64,000 nucleotides of DNA, taken from the NCBI GenBank assembly GCA_905480545.1, contig CAJQQR010000025.1, forward strand, positions 1-64,000. Reading direction: 5' to 3'. Shown piece after piece: positions 9,480 through 19,836 of the stretch. The number at the start of each line of letters is the position of its first letter. Position 1 is the first letter of the stretch. The notes below the pieces were generated by a model. That model was not told where the DNA came from. It worked only from the letters and a program-made list of their open reading frames with translations, and did no database searches. The DNA is from an uncultured Pirellulaceae bacterium. GTDB lineage: Bacteria > Planctomycetota > Planctomycetia > Pirellulales > Pirellulaceae. The position numbers and the translations under genes were made by a program.

Positions 9480-9954
9480 GCCAATCAGGAAACCTCTCCG
9501 CGTCGGTAGCCAAATGGTCAATCCGATTAAAAAAAGAGATGACCCTTGTGTGGCTGGAGGATTGCTGAACGACTGTCATGTCTTCACCGATCCTTGCTTA
9601 TCATAAATCTACGGTTGGACAATTTTTGTAAGCTAATGGGGGCAATGTCGTCGTGGTGGCAGTTACGCGCCTTGCTGTTCACGGGGGGCAAACGAATTTG
9701 GCCAATGATAGCAACAGATCGTGCTGAACTGCATCGATCGCGTGCCTGCAGTGCGAGAAATCGAGACTATGAATTTTTGCGATGATCGCTTGCAATGAAT
9801 AATGAAAACGCTGTGTTCTTGGCAGATTTAAATCGATCAATCTTGGGTCCACAATTTTGCAAAACGGTCGTATGGTTCGTCTCGCTGTTTTTGATATTCG
9901 GTTTTTACAAATGACTATCGTCTTCCATTTAAATCGATTAGCTAGTTTACGCTG
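9480..9954 (+). other. Intergenic spacer with one possible 39-codon membrane ORF
   Basis: No long gene is visible here. A short ORF at 9795-9914 (+) begins MNNENAVFLADLNRS and ends in a hydrophobic segment KTVVWFVSLFLIFGFYK. It could be a small membrane protein or a chance frame. I see no terminator or promoter that I can defend. Confidence 0.25.
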
Positions 9955-10863
9955 TTAGTTCAACACACCTGCTTCTGGAGCCAATGGCGGCGGTATTTCT
10001 TGTTCACCCAACATTTGTTTAATGTTGATTTCAATCGTTCGTGACAGACTGATCACCGGGGTGTCGGACGGTTGATTGTTAAATGGATCCTGTAAGTACG
10101 TCGAAATTTTGTCAATCATCAGAAAGGCAAATGAAAGGAGCAGTGACGTTGTCACTAAGCCAACAGCCGGCACATTGACAAGCCCAAACGGTAGAAGAAA
10201 AACAAAGACGTAAACCAAAACCCGAACAACCTGACTGTATGTAGCAGGAAAGGTTGTTTTTTTGATGCGTTCACATCCACCCATTGAATTTGTTAAACGG
10301 CTGAGGGTCCTTTCCAGTTCTACAAATTGGAAAAGCTCCAAATGTTTCTGTTTATAGAGGTGGCTTAACTCAATTCCTTGTTTGAGCAAAATATCATTGG
10401 GGAGGTTTCGACTGGACTGCAAGGAACTAATTTCTGCATCATCGATGAGCGTCGGCAAATCCGTCGTAGGATCTTGATCACGAAGATTTCTGCCTAACGC
10501 ATAACACCATGCGATTTGGCGAAACGCCAAACGCCGTACAGCCAGATTCGGCTCAGACTCATCGTCCGTCGTTTTGGAGAATTCTATCAGTTGCCTGACC
10601 CAACTTCTTGAGTCGTTGACGATTGCTCCCCAAAGCTTTCTGGCTTCCCACCAGCGGTCATAACTGGAGTTTGTGCGGAAGGCCAATATTAAACCAATAA
10701 CCGTGCCCAATATGGCGACAATCGTTACGGGGAAATTAAAAGTTTCCAAGTGGAATTGCACATCCAGGGCGCAAATCACGAGGACATAAATCAGAATAGG
10801 CACGTGCTTCAACAACAGTTCACGAATCAAACCCCAAAACGGTTTATGCGAATTGATAATCAT
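9955..10863 (-). CDS. Bestrophin-like (RFP-TM/UPF0187) chloride channel family protein
   Basis: 302 residues. It starts MIINSHKPFWGLIRELL and has two N-terminal hydrophobic helices (HVPILIYVLVICALDV and VTIVAILGTVIGLILAF). These are followed by the family hallmark FRTNSSYDRWWEARKLWGAI at about residues 62-81. Two further helices around residues 205-245 include LVYVFVFLLPFGLVNVPAVG, and the C-terminal YLQDPFNNQPSDTPVISL block is typical of the family. Known bacterial relatives form pentameric ion channels in the inner membrane. It is a single gene, 452 bp away from the next relic. Length and motifs look intact. Confidence 0.93.
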   Translation of the reverse strand: MIINSHKPFWGLIRELLLKHVPILIYVLVICALDVQFHLETFNFPVTIVAILGTVIGLILAFRTNSSYDRWWEARKLWGAIVNDSRSWVRQLIEFSKTTDDESEPNLAVRRLAFRQIAWCYALGRNLRDQDPTTDLPTLIDDAEISSLQSSRNLPNDILLKQGIELSHLYKQKHLELFQFVELERTLSRLTNSMGGCERIKKTTFPATYSQVVRVLVYVFVFLLPFGLVNVPAVGLVTTSLLLSFAFLMIDKISTYLQDPFNNQPSDTPVISLSRTIEINIKQMLGEQEIPPPLAPEAGVLN

Positions 10864-11315
10864 TTTGATTAATATTCCTATCGGTTTAACCGGCCAGGGG
10901 ATTCATGGACGGATCGGTTTTGTTGGTCGGCCTGTGGACGCTGAATGAGACGGCCAATCGATGATGAAACACATCATGAACCATGAACCTTATGTATAAA
11001 AGCGGTTTGCAGGTCGGCAGCTATTTTTTCAGCCGTTCTGTGCGTAAGTGCCGTTTACTGGTTGCCAATTCCGACTGGTTTTCATCTTCATGCAAATCGA
11101 GGCATAAAAATAAAAGAGATGAGAACCTTTTTTTATCGGCAACCCATCGCCGACAAATGTCGGACGATCATTCGAGGAGAACAAGCGTAATAACGTAATG
11201 TCACGGAGACGATTTCATTCAAATAATTGACCAGCGTCAACCAACGATGATAATTGGCAGAGATATCGTTCTTTCAGACGCCAACTAATGGAGCACAACG
11301 ACTGCATCATACTTT
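10864..11315. other. Intergenic spacer, nothing firm
   Basis: This is the divergent upstream region of the bestrophin-like gene. A minus-strand open stretch of about 48 codons (about 11021-11166, ending ELATSKRHLRTERLKK) looks faintly protein-like but has no start codon. A six-base inverted repeat CCGACA-AA-TGTCGG lies near 11152-11165. Neither can be given a role. Confidence 0.25.
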
Positions 11316-11800
11316 TTATTTAGACGGTGTCTTTCCAGTATTTGCGACCGTCTTTTTTCGCTTGGTTAAGCTTAATAAATCGTCGAAAAGTGAATTCGTC
11401 GGACCTGTGACAAGTTTGTTTGTTTTAGTTTGATAAATCATTTGCAACTCAAGCTCAGCATAGGGCTTGTCGCCAAACTGGGCGTTTTTTTTAATCAGCT
11501 CTCCGGTTGTAAAAAAAATGATCTTGTTATTCACAACAGCCGATATGCGACGGCCGTTTTTGACGACGAATACACGGTTCTTAGAGGATACGACAATTTT
11601 CAAACGTGGGGCCCAGCCAAGTCGCCTTTGAAGTTTGTAGAATAATAATCACCGTCGTATTCCTTCATCGTCTCGATTTTCGGATCAACGAGTATGCCGC
11701 AGTGGAAACGGGCACCGGAAAAATCTCCTCTTTGACTTGGCTTTAGGGGTGCAAATGTCCGATTGATTCCTTCCTCTACCCAAGGCCCATCGCCCAGCGT
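11316..11800 (-). pseudogene. Frameshifted gene remnant of unknown family
   Basis: Two minus-strand reading frames join at about position 11605. The upstream part (11800 to 11603) reads EEGINRTFAPLKPSQRGDFS, then GARFHCGILVDPKIETMKEY, then STNFKGDLAGPHV and stops. The downstream part, one frame away (11603 to 11316), reads KIVVSSKNRVFVVKNGRRIS, then NNKIIFFTTGELIKKNAQFG and PYAELELQMIY, ending in a basic tail. One extra base in the GGGCCCC run near 11608-11614 would join the frames. The 5' end is cut by a TGA at 11801-11803, inside a short G/C-rich repeat, so no start codon remains. It could be a sequencing error in part, but the missing start supports decay. The family is not recognised. Confidence 0.5.
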
Positions 11801-11829
11801 TCAGTGCCCAAGGCCTAGCGTTCGTCAAT
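11771..11829. repeat. Short imperfect direct repeat (CCCAAGGCC / AGCGTTC motifs)
   Basis: On the plus strand the block CCCAAGGCC occurs twice (about 11780 and 11808), each followed within about 20 bases by an AGCGTTC block. The result is a degenerate tandem of roughly 28 bp. It sits exactly where the frameshifted gene 11316-11800 loses its 5' part, so it may be a repeat element that replaced or interrupted the gene start. Confidence 0.4.
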
Positions 11830-12240
11830 TACCGACGCTACGAATGGACTTCGGTTTCGACGTGGACAGAATCGGATAAATTGTGAACGAATGGGCGGAG
11901 AGGGCCTTCCGCGGATACTTTTCACTCGTTTGGGGGAGAAACAAAAAGAAGGAAAAACGATCGTTAGGTCTAGTTGATCGTTTTTGGACGCGTCCGAGCT
12001 CGCGAAGTTTAGGTTCATGCCAGGTTGGTTGTTGCGAGGTGGGGCGGCTGATGTACTTCAATCGACAAGGCTTCCGACGCGTCTAACATAAGGCACCGAT
12101 GGATCCGACTGACTGGCTGGTCGAGGTTTATGTTGTTTTAACGCAGTTGTACGTTTAAAAAACCGTAGGATCGTTTGCGTCGACTGTCGGGTTTCAACGA
12201 TGACGGAATAGTTTTTAAATCGAAGCTGGTTTGCTTGCCG
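11830..12240. other. Intergenic spacer, no gene recognised
   Basis: About 410 bp between the frameshifted relic and the stop of the AI-2E family gene. Short open frames exist on both strands (for example 11883-12086 +), but none has a family resemblance or a supported start. Confidence 0.3.
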
Positions 12241-13329
12241 CTAGGCCTCGTTATTTGAAAGAATATCCAGTCGACCGGCCAGCAGGTCCCCCAAGCCTTT
12301 GGTGCTTTCGTTTTGGTCCAAAACGATTTTGATAACTGAGACAATCGGAGTAGCCAAAAACATTCCCACAATTCCCCAAATTTGGCCGAAAAACATCAGT
12401 GCAAGCAAAAGGACGATTGGGTTGACGTCGAACGACTTACCCATGATTCGGGTCTCAACAACGTTGCCGCTAATAAACTGAATCGACGCAATCAGTCCAA
12501 AACAGGACACTGCAGCGGTAGTACTCATCTCCGAATTTAAGACAAGAAAAGGAATAGGCGTTAAAGTGCTGATCAATGGCCCAATGTTTGGGATGAAGTT
12601 TAACAGAAATGCCAAGAATCCAAAAACAATTGCCAGAGGTACCCCAAATAACCAAAGGACCATTCCAAAAACCAAACCGGTCACGGCAGATATAGCAGTC
12701 TTCACGACCAGAAACTGTCGGACCTTTGCTTCAATCTGAATTACCAACTCCGGCTGCGACGTGGAGTTATCATTCCCGAGAAGTAGAAAAAAAACATAGA
12801 TCAGAATCAGGATGGCGTACGACAGCAAACTAGACAGTGAGCCTGCGAGAGAAAAAAATGTCCGTTTAAAAAATTCGGTACATTGGCTGAGCAAATGGCT
12901 GACCGAATCCAGATCGTCTTGGGAATCAGTCATAACGCTGCCGGGAACGCTTCCATCCGATGGCTCTTGTGAGGTTTCGTTCGTATTGGGAATTCGCTGG
13001 TCCAACCATGTAGCGATCGTGTTGATTCTCGACTCGTAGACGTCGCCATGTTGACCCAAATCTTGAATCGAGATGAAGGTCAGAATCCCGAAAAGGGTCA
13101 ACACAAAAAAGCCAAAAATGAACGTAAGAGCAAATGCCAGCAGATGATGCAGGTGGAGCTTTTTCTCAAAATATCCCGCAATGGGTCGACACCCTACAAC
13201 CACAAAAAGTGCAATGACAAATGGCAGCAGGACGGTTTGCAGGTAATACAGGCTGCCGCCAACCATCCCTATCGCAAGAATAATTAGGCAAACCGATTGT
13301 GTACGATGATGTCCGTTCAAGCTATGCAT
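12241..13329 (-). CDS. AI-2E family (UPF0118) transporter
   Basis: 362 residues with the family layout: two N-terminal helices (SVCLIILAIGMVGGSLYYL and VLLPFVIALFVVVGCRPIAG), another near residue 70, and a soluble central section. A C-terminal group of helices follows. The conserved segment FLLNFIPNIGPLISTLTPIP lies near residues 238-257, and FFGQIWGIVGMFLATPI near 312-328. The family includes the AI-2 exporter TqsA and sodium/proton antiporters, so substrate cannot be stated. It is a single gene; an imperfect hairpin lies about 90 bp upstream of its start. Confidence 0.92.
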   Translation of the reverse strand: MHSLNGHHRTQSVCLIILAIGMVGGSLYYLQTVLLPFVIALFVVVGCRPIAGYFEKKLHLHHLLAFALTFIFGFFVLTLFGILTFISIQDLGQHGDVYESRINTIATWLDQRIPNTNETSQEPSDGSVPGSVMTDSQDDLDSVSHLLSQCTEFFKRTFFSLAGSLSSLLSYAILILIYVFFLLLGNDNSTSQPELVIQIEAKVRQFLVVKTAISAVTGLVFGMVLWLFGVPLAIVFGFLAFLLNFIPNIGPLISTLTPIPFLVLNSEMSTTAAVSCFGLIASIQFISGNVVETRIMGKSFDVNPIVLLLALMFFGQIWGIVGMFLATPIVSVIKIVLDQNESTKGLGDLLAGRLDILSNNEA

Positions 13330-14436
13330 ACTCCATGCAAAAATAAGGTTCGCGTGGGTTCGTTTGAGACAGGATATTCACGCGACTCGATAGCGAACAT
13401 TCGGCGTTACTTAGATGGCTTGGTTTTTTTAAACAAGCCAAACTGTAGGCAAGCTCGGATTGTACCCTCCATCAACAACGACTAAAAGCAAGCAGGCATA
13501 CAAAGCCCGAAGTCCGACTCAAAAAAAAGAAAGAGTTGTTGATGTACCGGCTACAGATATAGACACGCCTGTCATTTGTTTTCTTCTGGGTGTTGGCCGG
13601 TAAGTTTTGGACAGGGGATTCAAATTTTTGGTCATGTGTTTTTTGCGGCGTTCACCAATCGCTTTCAAGCTGATGCTCCGTCGGATTTCAAATGATGATC
13701 TTAAATTCAGTCACGCTACCGAGGGATCGTCTTTGATTGATGCCTTTTTCTTGTTACGGCCAGTAGGCGTCGCTTCGAAAGTGCAGCTGAAACACCGGCG
13801 TGCCGGGAGGAACGAATGCCCAGCAGGAAGGCAATCGCAACAAAATGGAATTAAAACGATGACGATCGTGACGAAACCGACAGTGACACAAGGCCATCCG
13901 CGGAGTCGAATTATTTGGGCACGGGAGGAGAACCGAAATCAGACACACCCAGGCGCGGGAAAACTGAGTAAACATTTTGGGCTATTCAATCAAAACCGTC
14001 GACTCGGATACGCAAACCAAAATAGGAAATCGAACGCACGCAAACAGCGAACAATAAATCTAGCCGAAAATTGAAGTTTCCATTATCGGAAAAACACAAC
14101 AACCAACGCGGTAGTCAGTTCACTCTTTTTGTGTAATGTTGACAGGTTTTGTTTTACATTTAAGGTGTCCAAATGCGAAATCGGATGCCTAGTGAAATCG
14201 TATTGAGCGAAAACTGAATTATAAACAATGGATCGAAACGCATGCGATGATTCGTCGAGGTCCATGAAGAATTCGATCGGCTCTCGCATGCCTAGCGGAG
14301 TCGAAACACTCAACTATACTAGTAGTCGAAAATCACACAGCGGACCGTCCAATGTCCGACATCGTATTGGAACAATCTCCAATTAAAATGGGGTTCCAGT
14401 GGCGGGAAATTTCACACCATTAACCGAGGTAGAGGG
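13330..14436. other. 1.1-kb intergenic region with hairpin and doubtful ORFs
   Basis: An imperfect stem-loop (TGGCTTG at 13416-13422 pairing with CAAGCCA at 13434-13440, T-rich loop) lies upstream of the AI-2E family gene. On the minus strand around 13718-13945 an open frame without a start codon reads VTVGFVTIVIVLIPFCC, then a cysteine-rich part and the tail GRNKKKASIKDDPSVA. Two other frames of the same DNA also look open, so coding is uncertain. The 300 bp before 14437 should hold the RND operon promoter; TTGACA occurs at about 14139 but without a convincing -10 at the right distance. Confidence 0.3.
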
Positions 14437-15684
14437 ATGATGATACAGTCGAAGTTGACGTTTGGCTTAATCGCCTTCGTGCTTGTTATCTACACAGGCT
14501 GTCAGTCAAAGACCGCATATCAGGCGCCGCCGCCGCCAAAAGTTACGGTGGTAAATCCGATGGTTAAAACGGTTCCTCTATTTTTGGAAGAAAATGGACA
14601 AACGGAAGCGGTTGGGCAGGCCGTAGTCCGGGCACGGGTGCCGGGAATTCTAAAGGAAATAAAATTTCAACCAGACAGTGAGGTCTCCGAAGGAACTCTT
14701 CTTTTTGAGATTGAGAAAGATGAGTATCTTGCTGCTGTTGAATCGGCGAAAGCGAGCGTCAGTTCGGCCAAGGCAGCATTGGGATCGGCCCAAGCGGCAA
14801 TTGGTGTTGCCGATGCAAAAATTGCTTCGGCGGAAGCGGCAAAAAAAGTTTCACAGGCTGAGTTCGATCGCAAGAAAATTCTATTCGACGACAAAGCGAT
14901 TTCGCAAAGCGAGTATGACAGTGCAGTGGCAGAGCGTGATTCCGCTCTCGCCGCTGAAAAGGGTGCCCAAGCCGACAAGGTTGCCAAGGAGACCGAGATA
15001 AACAACGCGGAGGCACAAATTGAGAAAGCTCAAGCGGATCTGAAGAATAAACAACTTGATTTAGACAGAACCATGATCATGGCCCCAATCAGTGGACGTT
15101 TAACCAAGACCTCGGTTAAATTGGGCAATCTTGTGAAAAGTGGAGAGCCATTAGTTGAAATTGTTCGAAGAGATCCGATTTGGGCGAACTTCAACGTAAG
15201 CGAGCGATTTTTGCTCGATTTTCAAAGAGCCAACGCCACCAAGGATGACGAGCGGATTAATCCGAAAGACGTCAAAGTAGAACTCCAGCGGAGCGGTGAC
15301 ATTGGATTTCCATTTAAGGGAACATTGGACTACGTCGCGCCGAAGATTGATCAGAACACTGGAACGCTTCAGATGCGAGCAGTCTTTGATAATCCTGAAG
15401 CAAAAGCGTTGACGCTAGTACCCGGACTGTTTGTTCGCGTGAGAGTTCAAATCGGCGTTTACGAAAACGCTTTGTTGATCCCTGAGCGTGCGACTGCTCG
15501 TGATCAGGTTGGGACGTTCGTTTTCGTTGTGGGAGACGATAAAAAAGCCATTCGAAAGAACGTTAAGGTTGGAACCAAGCAGGGCGACATGGTGGTGATT
15601 ACATCAGGTCTTTCACCCGATGACTCGGTGATTGTCGCTGGACTCCAACGCGTGCGATTGGGTGTTGAAGTCGACCCCCAGTAA
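14437..15684 (+). CDS. RND efflux periplasmic adaptor (membrane fusion protein)
   Basis: 415 residues. A lipoprotein-type signal ends at Cys22 (FVLVIYTGC). The layout is that of AcrA/MexA adaptors: a first lipoyl half-motif (VVRARVPGILKEIKFQPDSE, about 68-87), then a long alanine-rich coiled-coil hairpin (about 95-215). The second lipoyl half follows (IMAPISGRLTKTSVKLGNLV), then a beta-barrel part (GTLDYVAPKIDQNTGTLQMR) and the membrane-proximal domain with LLIPERATARDQVGTFVFVV. It bridges the inner-membrane pump and an outer-membrane channel. A GAGG sequence lies about 10 bases before the ATG. The RND pump follows 160 bp downstream. No TolC-type gene is in the window. Confidence 0.95.
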   Translation: MMIQSKLTFGLIAFVLVIYTGCQSKTAYQAPPPPKVTVVNPMVKTVPLFLEENGQTEAVGQAVVRARVPGILKEIKFQPDSEVSEGTLLFEIEKDEYLAAVESAKASVSSAKAALGSAQAAIGVADAKIASAEAAKKVSQAEFDRKKILFDDKAISQSEYDSAVAERDSALAAEKGAQADKVAKETEINNAEAQIEKAQADLKNKQLDLDRTMIMAPISGRLTKTSVKLGNLVKSGEPLVEIVRRDPIWANFNVSERFLLDFQRANATKDDERINPKDVKVELQRSGDIGFPFKGTLDYVAPKIDQNTGTLQMRAVFDNPEAKALTLVPGLFVRVRVQIGVYENALLIPERATARDQVGTFVFVVGDDKKAIRKNVKVGTKQGDMVVITSGLSPDDSVIVAGLQRVRLGVEVDPQ

Positions 15685-15844
15685 ATCCCAAGACGGATAA
15701 TTTATTCGCAACCGCTGGCCCGGAAACTTCTGGCTAAAATCCGAAACTGCGAACTAAAACAAACGAGTTAAAGTTCGCCGAAACCGAAGCGTTCCTTCCG
15801 TAACATTTTTATTAACGCGACACATACAGGGCGATTTGTAAACT

Positions 15845-18800
15845 ATGTCTGAATTTTTTATCAAACGCCCTATTTTTGCCTCCGTCATATCGATCGTGAT
15901 CGTGATTGCCGGTGCAGTTTCGTTTTTCAGCCTTCCCGTAGCAAAGTTTCCCGCTGTATCGCCGCCGACCATCCAGGTCAGTGCCGTTTACCCGGGTGGC
16001 AACGCACAAGTTATTGCCGAGACGGTTGCGACGGCAATTGAGCAGGAGGTCAACGGCGTCGAAAACATGTTGTACATGTCGTCCAACAGCGCCAATGATG
16101 GATCTTACAAACTGCAAATCACGTTTGCGCTTGGTACGGATATGGATATGGCGAGCGTGATGGTGCAGAACCGTGTGGCCATCGCGACCCCCAAGCTTCC
16201 AGAAGAAGTTCGGCGGCAAGGCGTTACGACGACCAAACAGTCGACACAAATTCTGCAAATGATTAACTTTACATCCGATGACGACGGGATGGATCCGCTG
16301 TTTTTGAGCAATTATGCTCTTACTGTTAAGGACGAGTTAAGTCGCATTAATGGCGTTGGATCTGTCTCCTCATTCGGCGCTGGTGACTACAGCATGCGGA
16401 TTTGGCTTGATCCTCGAAAACTGAAATCACGAAATTTGACGACGGAGGACGTGACCAACGCAATTCGCGAGCAGAACGTCCAAGTCGCGGCCGGACAAAT
16501 TGGTGCACCACCGGCCCCCGCCGGAACGTCATTTCAGTTCACGGTTAACGCGCTCGGTCGCTTAGAGACGGTTGAACAATTTGGGAATATTATCATTCGG
16601 GCGGGCGACGAAGGCCGGCTGATTCGGGTGAAGGATGTCGTTGTCGATTCCTATGAAGTCGACGGGGAAATTCGAAAAGGTGTAGAACGAGGGGGCAAGG
16701 ACTACACACTTGCGTCGAAGTACAACGGCCAACCGTGTGCGACGGTGGCGGTTTATCAGTTGCCTGGTGCAAACGCCATTGACGTTGCGACGAAAGTTCG
16801 TGAGACACTTTCCCAGCTTTCGCAACGTGGAAACTGGCCTGAAGGTTTAAAGTATGAAATTCCATTCGACACAACTCGCTTCGTCGAGGCATCGATTAAT
16901 GAAGTCTACTCAACAATTGCCATCGCGGTCGTTTTAGTTGTTCTCGTGATCTTCATTTTTCTTCAGGACTGGCGAGCGACTATCGTTCCAGTTGTGGCGA
17001 TTCCAGTCTCGTTGATTGGGACATTTGCGATCATGGGTGTCATTGGATTCTCGCTGAACATGTTGTCACTCTTTGGTATTGTGCTGGCGATCGGAATTGT
17101 GGTTGACGACGCGATCGTCGTTGTGGAAAGCACTTCCCGGTACATCATGGAAGGACTTACGCCCAAAGCAGCCGCCATTAAGGCGATGAACGAGATCACG
17201 GGGCCTGTAATTGCCACGACCTTGGTTCTGCTGGCCGTTTTTGTGCCGACAGCGTTTATGTCCGGCATTACGGGGCAGTTGTTTAAGCAATTCTCGCTGA
17301 CGATTTCAGCTGCCGTGTTGATCAGCACGATCAATGCTTTGACCCTCAGTCCGGCCTTGTGTGGAATCGTGTTGCGAAAACCGAGTGAGAAAAAATTCTT
17401 TTTGTTTCGGGCATTTAATAGTGTATTTGATATCACGACCGGGGGTTACAAAAGGCTTATTCGTTGGACGGTGCGTCTAGTCTTGCTGGTCATGCTGGTG
17501 TTCGGCGGGTTGGTGGCCTTGACTGGTTGGAGCTTTGGAACCTTGCCGACCGGTTTTGTACCGACCGAGGACCAAGGGTACGTTTTCGTCGATGTTCAGT
17601 TGCCGGACGCCGCGTCGAAACAACGAACGGTTCGTGTCATGGAAGAATTGGACAAAATTTGCGCCGAAACAAAGGGCGTTGCGAACTATGTCTCAATAAC
17701 GGGATACTCGTTGCTGAGTGGAAGTGCTGCATCAAACGTCGGATTTGCCGCGGTTATTTTTGAGCCTTGGGAAGATCGCAAAGCTGCCGATCTGAGTCAG
17801 GAAGCGATTGTGCAACGCTTGCAAAGAGCCATGAGTGGCATTGCCGAAGCGAGGGTTTTTGCCTTCGTTCCACCACCAATTGATGGCCTGGGTAACGCGG
17901 GTGGTTTTCAAATGGAAGTCAAAGACGTTGGCAATGTTGGTTACCAAGCCCTACAAAGTGCGGCCGAAAGTATGGTCGCAGCCGGCAGAGAACAGCCTAG
18001 TTTGCGTGGGTTAAATTCGGCGTTCCGAGCCAGTTCTCCTCAGTTGTTTGTTGATGTTGATCGTGTTCAGGTCAAAGCTAAAGATGTACCTCTAAATTCT
18101 GTGTTTTCAACCTTGCAGGCCTATTTGGGATCGGCGTACGTGAACGACTTCAACTATGGCGGTCGTACGTATCAGGTGCGGATTCAAGCCGATGCACAGT
18201 TTCGCGTTCAAAAAGAGGATATTCTTGAACTAGAGGTTCGAAACCGCTCAGGAGAAGCTATTCCTCTGGGGTCTTTGATTAGTATTCGCGAGGACTTTGG
18301 ACCGTCGGTTATTCGTCGTTATCAAATGTATCCAAGCGCGTCAGTAAACGGTTCGCCCACACCGGGAACGAGTTCAGGGCAATCGCTGGAGGTCATGGAA
18401 ACGGTTGCAAATACAACGCTACCCGTTTCCTTCAACTACGAATGGACAGGGATGTCGTATCAGGAGAAACAGGCGGGCGGGCAAACCGTGATTTTTCTGT
18501 TGGCGATATTGGCGGTATTTCTCGTTCTGGCTGCACAATACGAAAGTTGGACGATGCCGGCAGCCGTTATTGCGGTTGTGCCACTGGCCGCACTGGGCGT
18601 GGTGGCGATTTTGCTTTTGCGAGGTGCGGATAACAATGTTTACACACAGATCGGCATCGTGTTGCTCGTTGCGTTGGCCAGTAAAAATGCGATCTTGATT
18701 GTTGAGTTTGCCAATGAGCGGCGCCGCGATGGGCTCTCGATACCAGAGGCGGCGACGGAAGCGGCTTTCCTTAGATTTCGAGCGATTTTGATGACGGCGT

Positions 18801-19111
18801 TTTCATCGATCCTCGGCTTTTTGCCGCTGTTGGTTGCTGCCGGAGCTGGTGCCGCAAGTCGACAAGCCGTTGGCAACGCGGTCGTCGGTGGAATGATCGC
18901 AGCGACACTGTTTTCATTATTGTTTGTGCCTGCGTTTTTTGTTGTTTTCCGCCGGTTGGGAGAGCTGGGACAAAAACGTACCGAACCAGCAACGACTGAT
19001 AGTTCGGTTGAAATGAAGCCAGAGCCCTTAGAGGATAAGCTTGACGAACCAGAAAAAGATGAACCGGAAAACGACGAACTGGGCGAATCGGAACAAGACG
19101 ATCGAGAATGA
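15845..19111 (+). CDS. RND multidrug efflux permease (HAE1/AcrB type)
   Basis: 1088 residues, the full AcrB-like architecture. It starts MSEFFIKRPIFASVISIVIV and has twelve predicted membrane helices with large periplasmic loops after TM1 and TM7. The proton-relay aspartates are in TM4 (FGIVLAIGIVVDDAIVVVES, about residues 408-427), and the TM10 lysine is in LASKNAILIVEFANERR. It lacks nothing obvious. The C-terminal tail after TM12 is unusually acidic (PEKDEPENDELGESEQDD). It is probably co-transcribed with the adaptor 160 bp upstream. HAE1 substrates are typically hydrophobic drugs or solvents; the specific substrate is unknown. Confidence 0.97.
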   Translation: MSEFFIKRPIFASVISIVIVIAGAVSFFSLPVAKFPAVSPPTIQVSAVYPGGNAQVIAETVATAIEQEVNGVENMLYMSSNSANDGSYKLQITFALGTDMDMASVMVQNRVAIATPKLPEEVRRQGVTTTKQSTQILQMINFTSDDDGMDPLFLSNYALTVKDELSRINGVGSVSSFGAGDYSMRIWLDPRKLKSRNLTTEDVTNAIREQNVQVAAGQIGAPPAPAGTSFQFTVNALGRLETVEQFGNIIIRAGDEGRLIRVKDVVVDSYEVDGEIRKGVERGGKDYTLASKYNGQPCATVAVYQLPGANAIDVATKVRETLSQLSQRGNWPEGLKYEIPFDTTRFVEASINEVYSTIAIAVVLVVLVIFIFLQDWRATIVPVVAIPVSLIGTFAIMGVIGFSLNMLSLFGIVLAIGIVVDDAIVVVESTSRYIMEGLTPKAAAIKAMNEITGPVIATTLVLLAVFVPTAFMSGITGQLFKQFSLTISAAVLISTINALTLSPALCGIVLRKPSEKKFFLFRAFNSVFDITTGGYKRLIRWTVRLVLLVMLVFGGLVALTGWSFGTLPTGFVPTEDQGYVFVDVQLPDAASKQRTVRVMEELDKICAETKGVANYVSITGYSLLSGSAASNVGFAAVIFEPWEDRKAADLSQEAIVQRLQRAMSGIAEARVFAFVPPPIDGLGNAGGFQMEVKDVGNVGYQALQSAAESMVAAGREQPSLRGLNSAFRASSPQLFVDVDRVQVKAKDVPLNSVFSTLQAYLGSAYVNDFNYGGRTYQVRIQADAQFRVQKEDILELEVRNRSGEAIPLGSLISIREDFGPSVIRRYQMYPSASVNGSPTPGTSSGQSLEVMETVANTTLPVSFNYEWTGMSYQEKQAGGQTVIFLLAILAVFLVLAAQYESWTMPAAVIAVVPLAALGVVAILLLRGADNNVYTQIGIVLLVALASKNAILIVEFANERRRDGLSIPEAATEAAFLRFRAILMTAFSSILGFLPLLVAAGAGAASRQAVGNAVVGGMIAATLFSLLFVPAFFVVFRRLGELGQKRTEPATTDSSVEMKPEPLEDKLDEPEKDEPENDELGESEQDDRE

Positions 19112-19836
19112 TCAACGGTGTAATTAATCGGGAGCTAGCCGTTTCGCCTAGTAGATCGCAGAAATTGGGGTTTCGGCTGCTGGCCGCGTAAGACTGGCAA
19201 CAAGCAAAATCTATTTTGTAATCGGATGAGAGTCACCGAACGAAACTGGGCTCGCGATTTTACAAGATGCGTTCGCTCAATACGGTCGTACGCGTCATTA
19301 AACAAAGACTTCCTGCGAAAGACGGATCCGCTTGACCATTTCCAGGGAATTTATTAGTTCGATCCAGAAAATTGGTCTTACGGAATGAAAGAGACCCCAG
19401 ATGATTTTCGTTTTTAATCCGACGGCAGTGAAGGCGATCGCTTACGGACGCAACTGGTGCTTTGGAATTCTGGGTTTGATGATATCGATGTTTCCTGGTT
19501 CGCGTTTGAATCTTCGAAAGCACCCGCTCGTTGTTATGGAACCTGCTAAATTTGTCTGACAATGTGTAGGTTTACATGATGGTAATGGTGACAAAAGCTC
19601 GGTCAGATGTGGCATGTTCACCCGACGAAGTGATCATCGGTCAAGGACTTTGCATGCCGCGAACCGCTACAGGAAAGTCTAGCTTCAGGCTAAATAGCTA
19701 CTCCTGCATTGCGTCCTTGTCTTTTGGGTAATGATCCTCGAGCTAAATCTGTGGTATCGGGTCTTTAAAATGTTCCCACGATCCAGGACCAAGTCATATC
19801 ACATATCGGTCAGCCGGCGTGCTTCAAGTGCGCGAG
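19112..19836. other. Intergenic region, only short unconvincing ORFs
   Basis: Two plus-strand ORFs of about 50 codons are present. One is at 19401-19559 (MIFVFNPTAVKAIAYGRNW..., mildly hydrophobic) and the other at 19579-19731. Their length is within chance expectation and no family is recognised. No terminator after the RND gene could be identified with confidence. Confidence 0.3.

Noticed and set aside
13416..13440. Imperfect hairpin with T-rich loop as a terminator
   Set aside because: It lies upstream of the AI-2E family gene rather than behind a gene and lacks a T tract after the stem.
13718..13945. Minus-strand frame with a hydrophobic VTIVIVLIPFCC stretch and lysine-rich tail
   Set aside because: No start codon, and two other frames of the same strand look equally coding; evidence too weak for a gene call.
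13607..14074. 155-codon plus-strand ORF
   Set aside because: Basic, low-hydrophobicity composition without family resemblance; the opposite strand has open frames over the same DNA, so it is probably chance.
14139..14170. TTGACA sequence as promoter of the RND operon
   Set aside because: No -10 box at 16-18 bases and it is almost 300 bp from the start codon; not convincing.
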